From CAVRXZ01 sp963773035 (GTDB taxonomy: Bacteria > Acidobacteriota > Vicinamibacteria > Vicinamibacterales > CAVVIG01): a stretch of 64,000 nucleotides of DNA. The notes under the pieces were generated by a model. It searched no databases and was not told the DNA's origin. It saw only the letters and a list, made by a program, of their open reading frames with translations. The stretch is taken from the NCBI GenBank assembly GCA_963773035.1, contig CAVYZX010000009.1, positions 62,001 to 126,000 of the forward strand, given 5' to 3'. Below are positions 18,052 through 26,109 of this stretch, piece by piece. Position numbers and translations under genes: made by a program. Each line of letters starts with the position of its first letter. The first letter of the stretch is position 1.

Positions 18052-18745
18052 TCACGAGCGCAATGCAATCGCGAGAATGAGCGTGGGCACCGCCACGCCA
18101 GCCACGAGGCAGACAGCGAGAAGCGCGACGGCCGCGCGGCGGCCGAAGTTGAGCGTCCAGCGCGAGCCATCTCGCGTCGGGACGAATAATGCCGGATTCG
18201 TCGGCGTTGCAATACAGCTGGCCCAGACGCCAGTGTTCAGCCACGTAGAGGCCCACTTCGGGCCGGCCCAAGCGGGCGCGCGCGCGAAGGCCCACGATAA
18301 CGGTAAGGGCCAGGCCGATGACTTCCAGCAGGATGTAACCGGCTCCAAGCCCTGGTCGTCCGATCCTCCACATCCTCACCAGCGCCACGGCCGCGTAGAC
18401 CTGAAAGGAGACCCAGATCAAGGTAATCAGCGCAACCGCTTCGGCGGCTGTGGTGGCGGCTTTCATGTCGGGAGCTTCGGGCGCATGCCGGCTGTCGCGA
18501 CGGAAGAGCAGCAGCGTTCCGATTCCACCGAGGGTCAGGGCCAAGGCCAGCTGGACGAAGACCGGCATCAGCACTCGTGGGACCGTCTTGTACTGCCAAC
18601 CGTTCGGAAACCCGTCGGGCTTGAAGTGAACCGGCAGCAGCCCTGGAAGTGAATCGTACGACACGGCGAGAAAAGTAGCCGTGCCGACGATGACGCCGGC
18701 CACCACTTGCACCGCGCGGCGTGTGAGGAGCGTCGAGCGGATCAT
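18052..18745 (-). CDS. DUF1648/DUF5808 membrane protein (frameshifted)
   Basis: About 230 residues with N-terminal membrane helices (VQVVAGVIVGTATFLAVSY). A DUF1648-type YDSLPGLLPVHFKPDGFPNGW segment is seen in pieces, followed by further helices. The C-terminal DUF5808 motif is split: HWRLGQLYCNADES reads in one frame, and NPALFVPTRDGSRWTLNFGRR plus a last helix reads in the next, ending at 18052. The break is near 18190. SdpI/YhdP-like envelope stress functions are known for some DUF1648 proteins, but nothing specific can be said here. The ATG at 18745 is chosen over an upstream TTG, though neither has a clear ribosome site. Confidence 0.7.
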
Positions 18746-18795
18746 CGTTGGATGTATCGGCGGCAAAGCCCGCCAACGTTGGTCCGGTCGTCCGT

Positions 18796-19293
18796 CTACT
18801 TCGGCCGGCGAGTCGGGTACTGCTCGAACATTTCGGCGACTGCCGCGTTGATCGTGGGTCCCAGTTGGTCGGACTTGGCGTCGATCGGCTTGTCGGTCCG
18901 GATCTGGAGCAGGCGGCGACGGTTCGCCGGGTCTAGAAGCGCCACCATCAGCGTGCCGACCGCGTATTGCGGCCGCTGGCCGGATGCGTCCGGCTTGGCC
19001 TTCACGTCCACGTCGGTACGAGTGAGAGAGTAGTAAGCCGCAAGAACATCACCGGGGCCAGATGTCGCCTTCGTCATGCCGAGCATGGCGAGCTGCTGGT
19101 CCACGGCGGTCATGATCTGTGTGTCGACTTCCTTGATGGCTGACGGTTGTCCCTGAGTCCAAGAATAGGTCTTGAACTTCGAGAAATCGACGTTCTTCTC
19201 GGCCGTCACCTTGACGCCATACTTCGGCGTCTGGGCGGCTGGTGATGCTACGACGATGCCGCTCAGGGCGGCGCAAACAATCAATCGCTTCAT
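18796..19293 (-). CDS. DUF4136 secreted/lipoprotein-like protein
   Basis: A 165-residue protein with a signal peptide (MKRLIVCAALSGIVVASPAAQ) and the DUF4136 pattern: a strand-rich VDFSKFKTYSWTQG motif, IMTAVDQQLAMLGMTKA, an AAYYSLTRTDVDVK core, and DQLGPTINAAVAEMFEQYP at the end. DUF4136 proteins are small envelope proteins of unknown role. The signal has no clear lipobox cysteine in place, so it is probably soluble periplasmic. The ATG at 19293 has GAGG upstream. It precedes the DUF1648 gene on the same strand by about 50 bases. Confidence 0.82.
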   Translation of the reverse strand: MKRLIVCAALSGIVVASPAAQTPKYGVKVTAEKNVDFSKFKTYSWTQGQPSAIKEVDTQIMTAVDQQLAMLGMTKATSGPGDVLAAYYSLTRTDVDVKAKPDASGQRPQYAVGTLMVALLDPANRRRLLQIRTDKPIDAKSDQLGPTINAAVAEMFEQYPTRRPK

Positions 19294-19371
19294 GGAGATC
19301 CTCACGGTTACAAACCGCATCCAGGTTGTCGAGAACGTGGCAGATTCGTTCAAAAGATATTCAACTTCGCC

Positions 19372-19713
19372 CTACGGTCCGACCGGCGGGGCGTTGGCGC
19401 GATCGGACCCTGGCTCGGCACCAGACCGCTTTGGCAACGGTACAGGCGAGGCCTGATTTCTGCGCACGAAGAAAATGCCCGCTATCAGACCTCCGACCAC
19501 GCCGATTCCGACGCCGATGGCCTGCGCCCGCATCAGTTTTCCCGTGGCATATCGGATCACTTCGGGAATTTGCACGAGGGCCTGAATTTGCGCGCCTTCT
19601 GGCAGGCCTCCGGGCGTGATGTACCAGGTCAGCGCGGGAGGGACAATCAAGGAGGCGATCAAGCCGCCCAACAATCCACCGGCTAAAACGAAGATCAGTA
19701 CAGTCTTAATCAT
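19372..19713 (-). CDS. small two-helix membrane protein
   Basis: A 113-residue protein with two hydrophobic segments (TVLIFVLAGGLLGGLIASLIV and AQAIGVGIGVVGGLIAGIFFV), a short extracytoplasmic loop between them (TWYITPGGLPEGAQIQ) and a proline/glycine-rich charged tail. I do not recognise a family. Both codon use and topology look genuine. The upstream 19714-19889 intergenic stretch holds no feature I can support. Confidence 0.6.
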   Translation of the reverse strand: MIKTVLIFVLAGGLLGGLIASLIVPPALTWYITPGGLPEGAQIQALVQIPEVIRYATGKLMRAQAIGVGIGVVGGLIAGIFFVRRNQASPVPLPKRSGAEPGSDRANAPPVGP

Positions 19714-19889
19714 GACGCCGACAAAACATCATACGTGCGACTCGTCTGTTGCATGTAGACAAAACGCGGCAAAGCTCAGGCACAGTCGCTTGACACGGAT
19801 CATACCGGCAGTGAGAATCCAGCCCTCGGTGTGAGGAGCGCTTGCGTCCCAACAGGCTTGTGCTGCCCGGCACGTCGTAGGATTGGAAT

Positions 19890-20633
19890 ATGAAGACCAC
19901 GATCGCCGCCGTACTGGCGCTGGCGATTCTTCAGGCACAGGACGCCATCGACCTTCGAGGCCGAACGCAAACGCTCTACCTCTACGGCCCTCGGACGGGC
20001 GAGCCGGTCATCGTGTCCAGCGGCGACGGCGGCTGGATTCACCTCGGCCCGCACATGGCATCGTTGCTCGCCAGTCGCGGCTTCTTCGTGGTCGGCTTCG
20101 ACGTCAAGGCGTATCTCGAGAGCTTCACTTCAGGAAAAACAACCCTCGACCCCGCGATGGAACCGAACGACTATGCCACTCTGGCGGAGTTCGCGCGCCG
20201 CACCACGGGTAAGAAGCCCGTTCTCGTCGGTGTGTCCGAAGGGGCAGGTCTCTCGTTGCTCGCCGCGACGGATCCCCGCGTGAAGGCGCTCGTGACCGGG
20301 ATCGTCGGCGTCGGCATGCCCGACATCAACGAGCTCGGCTGGCGTTGGCGTGACGCGGCCATCTACCTCACGCACAAGGTACCGAAGGAGCCGACCTTCA
20401 GTGCGGCGACCATCGCCGCCGACGTGGCTCCTCTGCCGCTCGCCGCCATTCACTCGACGACCGACGAATTCGCTCCGCTCAGTGTCATTCAGCGAATCGT
20501 CGACAGTGCTCGCGAGCCGAAGCGCTTGTGGATCGTGAACGCGTCGGATCATCGCTTCAGTAACAACCTCCGCGAGTTCGACGCGCGAGTGCTCGAAGCG
20601 CTCGACTGGGTCAAGCAGCACGCGCCAAAGTAA
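19890..20633 (+). CDS. AcvB/VirJ-like exported hydrolase
   Basis: A 247-residue protein with a signal peptide (MKTTIAAVLALAILQAQ). It carries the VirJ/AcvB hallmark VSSGDGGWIHL (about residues 46-57), a nucleophile elbow VGVSEGAGLS (about 117), an acid in STTDEFAPL and a histidine in ASDHRFSNN, so the alpha/beta-hydrolase triad is complete. In Agrobacterium and Rhizobium, AcvB is a periplasmic hydrolase of lysyl-phosphatidylglycerol, and its gene is paired with the lpiA/mprF synthase. Here too the next gene, four bases on, is mprF. This copy has only the single VirJ-type domain. It is probably periplasmic and turns over aminoacyl-PG. Confidence 0.85.
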   Translation: MKTTIAAVLALAILQAQDAIDLRGRTQTLYLYGPRTGEPVIVSSGDGGWIHLGPHMASLLASRGFFVVGFDVKAYLESFTSGKTTLDPAMEPNDYATLAEFARRTTGKKPVLVGVSEGAGLSLLAATDPRVKALVTGIVGVGMPDINELGWRWRDAAIYLTHKVPKEPTFSAATIAADVAPLPLAAIHSTTDEFAPLSVIQRIVDSAREPKRLWIVNASDHRFSNNLREFDARVLEALDWVKQHAPK

Positions 20634-20637
20634 CGCG

Positions 20638-23187
20638 ATGTTGGACCGCCTGAAACGGGCGCTCCCCGCTCTTATCGGGCTCCTGCTGTTCGCGGCCGCA
20701 CTGGCGATCCTGCGGCGGGAGCTGCACGCCGTAACGTGGCACGATCTCGCCACGGAGGTGTTGCGCACGCCCCCGGCCCGGCTCGGACTTGCACTGCTGT
20801 TGACCGTGCTGAACTACACGGTCCTCATCGGCTACGACGTTCTGGCCATCGCATACATCGGGAAGCGTCTCAGCCTGGATCGCATCGCGCTTGCCTCATT
20901 CCTTGCCTACGCCATTTCGAACAACGTCGGTTTCGCAATGCTCTCCGGCACATCGGTGCGCTACCGCTTCTATACCCGCTGGGGGCTCACCGCATCCGAG
21001 CTCTCGCGCGTGGTCGTCGCGAACGCAACGACGTTCTGGGTTGGACTGCTTCTCCTCGGCGGCGTCAGCCTGGCCCTCAGTCGGCTGCCGAGTGCGCTTG
21101 GTTTGCCTCGAACGACCGCTGTCTCGATAGGGATGTTGTTCTCGGCCGCGAGCATCGCGTACGTCGTCGTTCCATGGCTGCGTCGCGCTCCAATCCGGCT
21201 CCGGAATTTCGAGCTGCCGATCCCTTCCCCGAAGATCGCTGTCACACAAATGATCGCGTCGGTAATCGAATGGGCGCTTGCCGCTGGTGTGCTCTACGTG
21301 CTGTTGCCGCCGGCCGGCATTCGCTTTCGTGGGGTGCTCGGCGCTTTTTTGATCGCACAGCTGCTCGGGCTCGCCAGTCAAATCCCGGGTGGTGTCGGGG
21401 TCTTCGAAGGGACGATGGTGGTGCTGCTCAAGCCATTCATGGACTCCGGCGCCGTACTGCCCGCGCTTCTCGTCTATCGCGTGATCTACTACCTGTTGCC
21501 GCTCACGATGGCGCTCGTTGCTCTCGTCGCTGACGAGCTGCACCAGCGTCGGGCGCAAGCCGCCCGGATGAGCGCGCTGCTCGGACGGCTCACCGATCAG
21601 CTGACGCCGCCAATTCTGGCGCTCTTCACATTCCTGAGCGGCGTGGTGCTGCTCTCGTCGGGCGCCACGCCGGCGGCCGCAGGACGACTGGCGCTGCTCG
21701 AACGGGTTCTCCCGCTGGGCATCATCGAGGCCTCGCACTTTCTGTCGAGCGTGCTTGGCGCGGGGTTGCTGTTGCTCTCGCAGGGGCTGGCCCGGCGCCT
21801 CGACGCCGCTTACATGCTGACGGCGATCGTGATGGCGCTCGGCATCGGTGCGTCGCTGCTCAAAGGAGTGGACTATGAGGAGGCGACGATTCTCGCGGCA
21901 GTCCTTGTTATTCTGTGGCGCGCGCGACCGGAATTCGATCGCCGCGCGGCATTCTTCGATACGCGTTTCTCGATTGGCTGGACCGTGTCGGTCGCCGCCG
22001 CGATCGGTGCGTCGATCTGGCTCGGGGAGTTCGCTTACAAGCACGTCAACTACTCCAACGAGCTCTGGTGGCAGTTCGAGTTGCACGGCGAGGCGTCGCG
22101 CTTCCTCCGTGGAACCGTGGGCGCCGTCGTGCTGCTGCTCCTCTTCGCATTCGCCCGGCTGATCGGTCACGCGCCCCACGAAACGAGCGAGCCGACTGAC
22201 GCGGACCTGGACGTGGCGTCCAGGGTGATTGCGTCGCAGGGCGAGACCTATCCGAATCTCGTCTACCTGCGCGACAAAGCCGTCCTCTTCGACGACTCGC
22301 GGCAGGCGTTCATCATGTACGGCGTGCAAGGGCGCACGTGGGTGGCGCTCCGCGATCCGGTCGGACCTCCCGAGCACAGCAGCACCATGATTCGCATGTT
22401 CCTCGAGCGCTGCGACGACTACGGCGGCGTACCGGTCTTCTACGAAGTCGGCAAAGACCACTTGCATCGCTACGCGGACTTCGGCTTGACGTTCGTGAAG
22501 CTTGGCGAGGAAGCACGGGTCGACTTGTCCGCGTTCTCACTCGAAGGCGGCCGTGCGTCGAAGCATCGTCAGGCGATCCGGTACATCGAGAAGGCAGGGG
22601 CCGAGTTTCGCATCGTCGAACCCCAGGAGGTGCCGAGGATCCTGGACCAATTGCGCGCGGTGTCGGACGCGTGGCTCCGGGAGAAATCGGTTCCGGAAAA
22701 GGGATTTTCGCTCGGGTTTTTCGATCCAGGTTACCTCGAGCGATTTCCCGTCGCGGTGGTCGACAGGAAAGGGGAGATCCTCGCGTTTGCCAACATTTGG
22801 GCTGGCGCAGACAAGTGTGAGCTATCGATCGATCTGATGCGCTACCGGGAGGGCGCGCCTCGTGAAGTGATGGAAGGAGTCTTCGTCAGTCTGATGGCGT
22901 GGGCCAAGGGGCGCGGCTATCGCTGGTTCTCGCTCGGCATGGCGCCGCTCTCAGGCTTCGAGCGGTCGCCGGTTGCGCCGCTCTGGAGCCGGTTGGGATC
23001 GTTTCTGTTCGAACATGGCGGACCGTTCTACAACTTCCAGGGACTGCGCGAGTACAAGGAGAAGTTCCATCCGGAATGGGAGCCGAAGTATCTGGTCTAT
23101 CGCGGCGGGTTCAGGCTGCCGCAAATCCTGGCCGACGCATCGGCGCTGGTGGCCGGCGGCTACCGCAGGATTCTTCTGAAGCGATGA
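20638..23187 (+). CDS. mprF: bifunctional aminoacyl-phosphatidylglycerol synthase/flippase MprF
   Basis: An 849-residue protein. The N-terminal two thirds is a multi-helix flippase domain (UPF0104-like; SNNVGFAMLSGTSVRYRFY, IPGGVGVFEGTMV), with further helices to about residue 520. The C-terminal third (about 535-849) is the DUF2156/GNAT-fold synthase, with VGPPEHSSTMI, FYEVGKDHLHRY, KHRQAIRYIEKAG, RWFSLGMAPLSGF, YNFQGLREYKEKFHPEWEPKY, all shortened hallmarks of MprF/LpiA. It transfers lysine or alanine from tRNA to phosphatidylglycerol and flips it outward, lowering surface charge and raising resistance to cationic peptides. Amino-acid specificity cannot be read. Co-transcribed with the AcvB-like hydrolase. 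Confidence 0.95.
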   Translation: MLDRLKRALPALIGLLLFAAALAILRRELHAVTWHDLATEVLRTPPARLGLALLLTVLNYTVLIGYDVLAIAYIGKRLSLDRIALASFLAYAISNNVGFAMLSGTSVRYRFYTRWGLTASELSRVVVANATTFWVGLLLLGGVSLALSRLPSALGLPRTTAVSIGMLFSAASIAYVVVPWLRRAPIRLRNFELPIPSPKIAVTQMIASVIEWALAAGVLYVLLPPAGIRFRGVLGAFLIAQLLGLASQIPGGVGVFEGTMVVLLKPFMDSGAVLPALLVYRVIYYLLPLTMALVALVADELHQRRAQAARMSALLGRLTDQLTPPILALFTFLSGVVLLSSGATPAAAGRLALLERVLPLGIIEASHFLSSVLGAGLLLLSQGLARRLDAAYMLTAIVMALGIGASLLKGVDYEEATILAAVLVILWRARPEFDRRAAFFDTRFSIGWTVSVAAAIGASIWLGEFAYKHVNYSNELWWQFELHGEASRFLRGTVGAVVLLLLFAFARLIGHAPHETSEPTDADLDVASRVIASQGETYPNLVYLRDKAVLFDDSRQAFIMYGVQGRTWVALRDPVGPPEHSSTMIRMFLERCDDYGGVPVFYEVGKDHLHRYADFGLTFVKLGEEARVDLSAFSLEGGRASKHRQAIRYIEKAGAEFRIVEPQEVPRILDQLRAVSDAWLREKSVPEKGFSLGFFDPGYLERFPVAVVDRKGEILAFANIWAGADKCELSIDLMRYREGAPREVMEGVFVSLMAWAKGRGYRWFSLGMAPLSGFERSPVAPLWSRLGSFLFEHGGPFYNFQGLREYKEKFHPEWEPKYLVYRGGFRLPQILADASALVAGGYRRILLKR

Positions 23188-23289
23188 TCGAAGTCACCGG
23201 CCACAGCGCGATGAATTCTTGACGCTGACCGTCGGTTGGGGCATCATCCCGCCGCTCACCACCCGCAACATCAGGATGCCGGAGGGTTC

Positions 23290-23841
23290 ATGCTCACCAT
23301 TCCCTTCGCGGTGTTTGTCGTCTCGTCCATTCTGATCATGGTTGTGTTCGGCGCGGTCGCAGGGAGTACCGGCACCAGTCGTACGCCCGATTACGCCAGG
23401 ACGAATCGTTTCCGTTTATTGTTCTTTGCGTCGCTGACGGTCGTTCTTCTCACCTTCCTCGCGCTGACGCTGCCACGGCTTCCGTACGCGACTGAGGCTC
23501 GTACGCCCGATCGAATCGTCCATGCGGTCGGCAAACAGTACGCCTGGTCGCTCACCGAGGGGACCGGCCCGTCGTTGGAAACCTGGGATCGCGACTTCTC
23601 GCCGACGGTCACCGTCGCTGCCGGCATGCCGGTGGAGTTCCGCGTCACGACTCTGGACGTGAACCATGGCTTCAGCTTGTACGCGCCGGATGGTCATCTG
23701 GCCGCGCAAACCCAGGCGATGCCTGGCTACATGAACCGTCTCCGGATCACGTTCGATCAACCAGGCACGTATACCGTCCTCTGTCTCGAATTCTGTGGCA
23801 TGAGCCATCATCGAATGCGCGGAGTCGTCGAGGTCCGTTAA
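23290..23841 (+). CDS. CuA subunit (cytochrome oxidase subunit II/NorS-like)
   Basis: A 183-residue subunit with two N-terminal helices (TIPFAVFVVSSILIMVVFGAV and RLLFFASLTVVLLTFLALTL) and a cupredoxin domain. The CuA site is complete: VNHGFSLY supplies the first histidine, and CLEFCGMSHHRM supplies Cys, Glu backbone, Cys, His and Met. It is therefore an electron-accepting subunit for a haem-copper reductase fed by cytochrome c or another periplasmic donor. The ATG at 23290 has GGAGG nearby. Nineteen bases separate it from subunit I. The shortness and gene order resemble NorS of sNOR clusters. By domain alone it would simply be called COX2. Confidence 0.9.
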   Translation: MLTIPFAVFVVSSILIMVVFGAVAGSTGTSRTPDYARTNRFRLLFFASLTVVLLTFLALTLPRLPYATEARTPDRIVHAVGKQYAWSLTEGTGPSLETWDRDFSPTVTVAAGMPVEFRVTTLDVNHGFSLYAPDGHLAAQTQAMPGYMNRLRITFDQPGTYTVLCLEFCGMSHHRMRGVVEVR

Positions 23842-23859
23842 GGCGACGGAGAAGCAGCC

Positions 23860-25324
23860 ATGACACAAGTTGCGGTCGACGCCGAGATTTATACGGCGCG
23901 CCTGAAGCGGGTGACGCTGACGTGGGTTCTCGTGGCGTTGATCCTTTTTCCGGTACTGGCGGTGCTCGGGTTCCTGATGCGCGTGCTGCAGGCTGGGTAT
24001 CCTCGCCACGGTGCCGCCGGAATGGTTTTACGCGGTAATGACCCTTCACGGCCTCGGCATGGTAGGGCTGTGGTTCGTCGCCGGGATGGCAGGAATGAGT
24101 GTGCTGCTTGCGCCCTACGTCCGGCCGACCATCGGCGTGTCGTGGATTGCTTTCGCGGCCACACTCGCGGGAGTCGTGCTGCTGCTGGCCGCGACTCTCG
24201 TCGGCCGGCTTGGTGTTGGCTGGTACTTTCTCTACCCCCTTCCATTTCATGCCGGCGGCACCTGGCCGCCGTGGGCGACCGCGTCGCTGTTCGTAGCGCT
24301 GGCGATCATGGGCGTTGGCTGGACATTATGGGCCGGGGATTTGCTGTGGGCGATCGCGCGAAAATACCGGCTTTCGGACGCGCTCGGTTGGCAGTACCTC
24401 AGCGGCCGCGGCTCGCCGGAAGTTCCTCCGATCATCATCATCGGAACGGTCAGCTTCATTGGCGTCCTCGCCGGACTGGTGGCCGCCGTCGTGATTCTGA
24501 CGCTGGTCGCGGTCGAGCAGCTCACCACCGGCTTCACCAACGACGCGCTCTTGATCAAGAACCTGACGTTCTACTTCGGACACATGCTCGTCAACATCAC
24601 GATGTACTTCGGCGTGGCGATGGTGTACGAAATCATGCCCGCATACACGGGCCGGCCATGGAAGGCGAACACACTCGTCGCCGCCTCGTGGAACCTGGTG
24701 TTGCTCCTCGTGATGTTTGCCTACCTGCATCATCTCTACATGGACTTCGCTCAGCCGCAGTGGCTGCAGGTGGTTGGCCAGGTTTCGTCCTATTTGATTT
24801 CTGTTCCGGCGGCGGCCGTGACGATCTTCAGCACGCTCGCGCTGGTGTACGGCTCGCGGACGGAATGGAAGCTCCCGGCATTGATGATGTACCTCGGGGT
24901 GATGGGATGGGCGATCGGCGGCGTCGCGGCCGTGATCGATTCGACAGTGATGGTCAACAGCCGATTCCATAACACCTTGTGGGTACCTGCGCATTTCCAC
25001 ACGTACTACGTCATGGGCGTCGTGCTGATGATCCTGGGCGCGGTGTTTCATCTGTCGACTGGCCTGTCCAAGATGGCAGAGAGCGGACGGTTGACGCGCC
25101 TGATCGTGACAACGGTCGGCCTCGGCGGATACGGCTTCCTGCTGATGTTCTATCTCGCCGGCGTCTCGGGCGTCCCACGCCGGTATGCGACGTACCCAGC
25201 CGAAACCGCGCAGGGGATCCTGTACGCGAAGCTCTCGCTGGCGTTCATCGGCCTCCTGCTGGCCGGGGCGCTCCTCTACATCTGGGAAACTGGCCGGCGA
25301 TGCCTACGCGCGTTGTCCGTCTGA
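23860..25324 (+). CDS. haem-copper reductase subunit I, NorY/sNOR-like (frameshifted near the 5' end)
   Basis: About 487 residues and 12 helices once a single frameshift near 24000 is bridged. The first 47 residues (MTQVAVDAEIYTARL..., first helix) read in one frame, and PPEWFYAVMTLHGLGMVGLW onward reads in the next, stopping at 25324. The low-spin haem histidine is in TLHGLG. CuB ligands are in YFGHMLVNITMY and AYLHHLYMD. Haem ligands are in PAHFHTYYV. Oxygen reductases of A and B type have Tyr four residues after the first CuB His (HPxxY). Here that position is Asn (HMLVN), and no Tyr occupies the cbb3-type alternative (ANTLVAASW). This argues for NO reduction. Without alignment a divergent B-type oxidase remains possible. 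Confidence 0.85.
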
Positions 25325-26109
25325 GCCGCGCGCTGTTGCTGGGTGTTGTGTTTTTCACGGGCGCCGCACCGTCGCGTGGTCCGCGTGACGTTCCGCCAGA
25401 CGAGGACCGATTCCTCAACTCCCCGCTGCCAGACATCGAGCTCCAGACCGCCTCGGGCGTGCATATGTCGTTGTCATCGGTCGCTCCAGGCCAACCGTTG
25501 CTCCTCACGTTCGTGTTCACACGTTGCGCGGGCGTTTGCTCGCCGTTCCTGGCGTCATGGCGCACCGCAGATCGGTCCGTGTCGTCGTCGCGGACATTCC
25601 ATCGCCTGGTTTTGAGCTTCGACCAACGTGATACGACCGCCGACATGGGCGCATTGGCGCGCCACCTCGGGGCTGATGAAGACGCGGACTGGACGTTTGC
25701 GATTGCACCTCCGTCCGACGTTCAACGGCTCGCAGATGCGACCGGCTTCTGGTTCGACTGGGACGAGTCGCGCCAGCAATTCGATCATCCGGCGATGATT
25801 GCGGCGGCTCGAGACGGCCGTCTTGTACGCTTGCTGGTCGGTGGGGTTGTCTCTCCACGCCGCCTGGACGGTCTGATGCGCGAGGCATTCGGAGAATTCG
25901 TGCCGAGCTATCCTTTGCCGGGCGGTGTACGATTCCGATGCGTGCAGTTTGACGTAAGCACTGGACGGCTCACGCTCGATTGGGGTTTTCTGATACTGCT
26001 GTTGCCGGTCGTGGTATCCGGCCTGGTTACCTCCGTGATGTTCGTTGCCGGCTCCCGCGGCAGAAGTCGAACGGCAGGATCAGATCAGTTGGAGGCTCGA
26101 CATGTGTAA
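25300..26109 (+). CDS. SCO1/SenC family copper protein
   Basis: A 269-residue protein with an N-terminal signal/anchor (RLSRALLLGVVFFTG), a thioredoxin-fold SCO1/SenC domain with the copper motif FTRCAGVCSPF (about residues 74-84, CxxxC) and a C-terminal anchor helix (WGFLILLLPVVVSGLVTSVMF). SCO proteins deliver copper to CuA. The distal histidine usually found in SCO is not clear here, as the expected region reads PPSDVQRLADATGFWFDWDES. The ATG at 25300 lies 25 bases inside the subunit I gene, so translation is coupled. This gene order (subunit II, subunit I, senC) matches norS-norY-senC. Confidence 0.85.
   Translation: MPTRVVRLSRALLLGVVFFTGAAPSRGPRDVPPDEDRFLNSPLPDIELQTASGVHMSLSSVAPGQPLLLTFVFTRCAGVCSPFLASWRTADRSVSSSRTFHRLVLSFDQRDTTADMGALARHLGADEDADWTFAIAPPSDVQRLADATGFWFDWDESRQQFDHPAMIAAARDGRLVRLLVGGVVSPRRLDGLMREAFGEFVPSYPLPGGVRFRCVQFDVSTGRLTLDWGFLILLLPVVVSGLVTSVMFVAGSRGRSRTAGSDQLEARHV

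Noticed and set aside
20896..22467. A 523-codon open frame on the minus strand
   Set aside because: It is antisense to mprF, rich in Arg, Glu, His and Gln as expected from the complement of a GC-rich gene, has no ribosome site and no domain.
23290..25324. Labelling the cluster as ordinary ba3- or aa3-type cytochrome c oxidase
   Set aside because: The active-site Tyr position is Asn, and subunit III and haem synthesis genes are absent nearby, so the sNOR reading fits better, though it is not proven.
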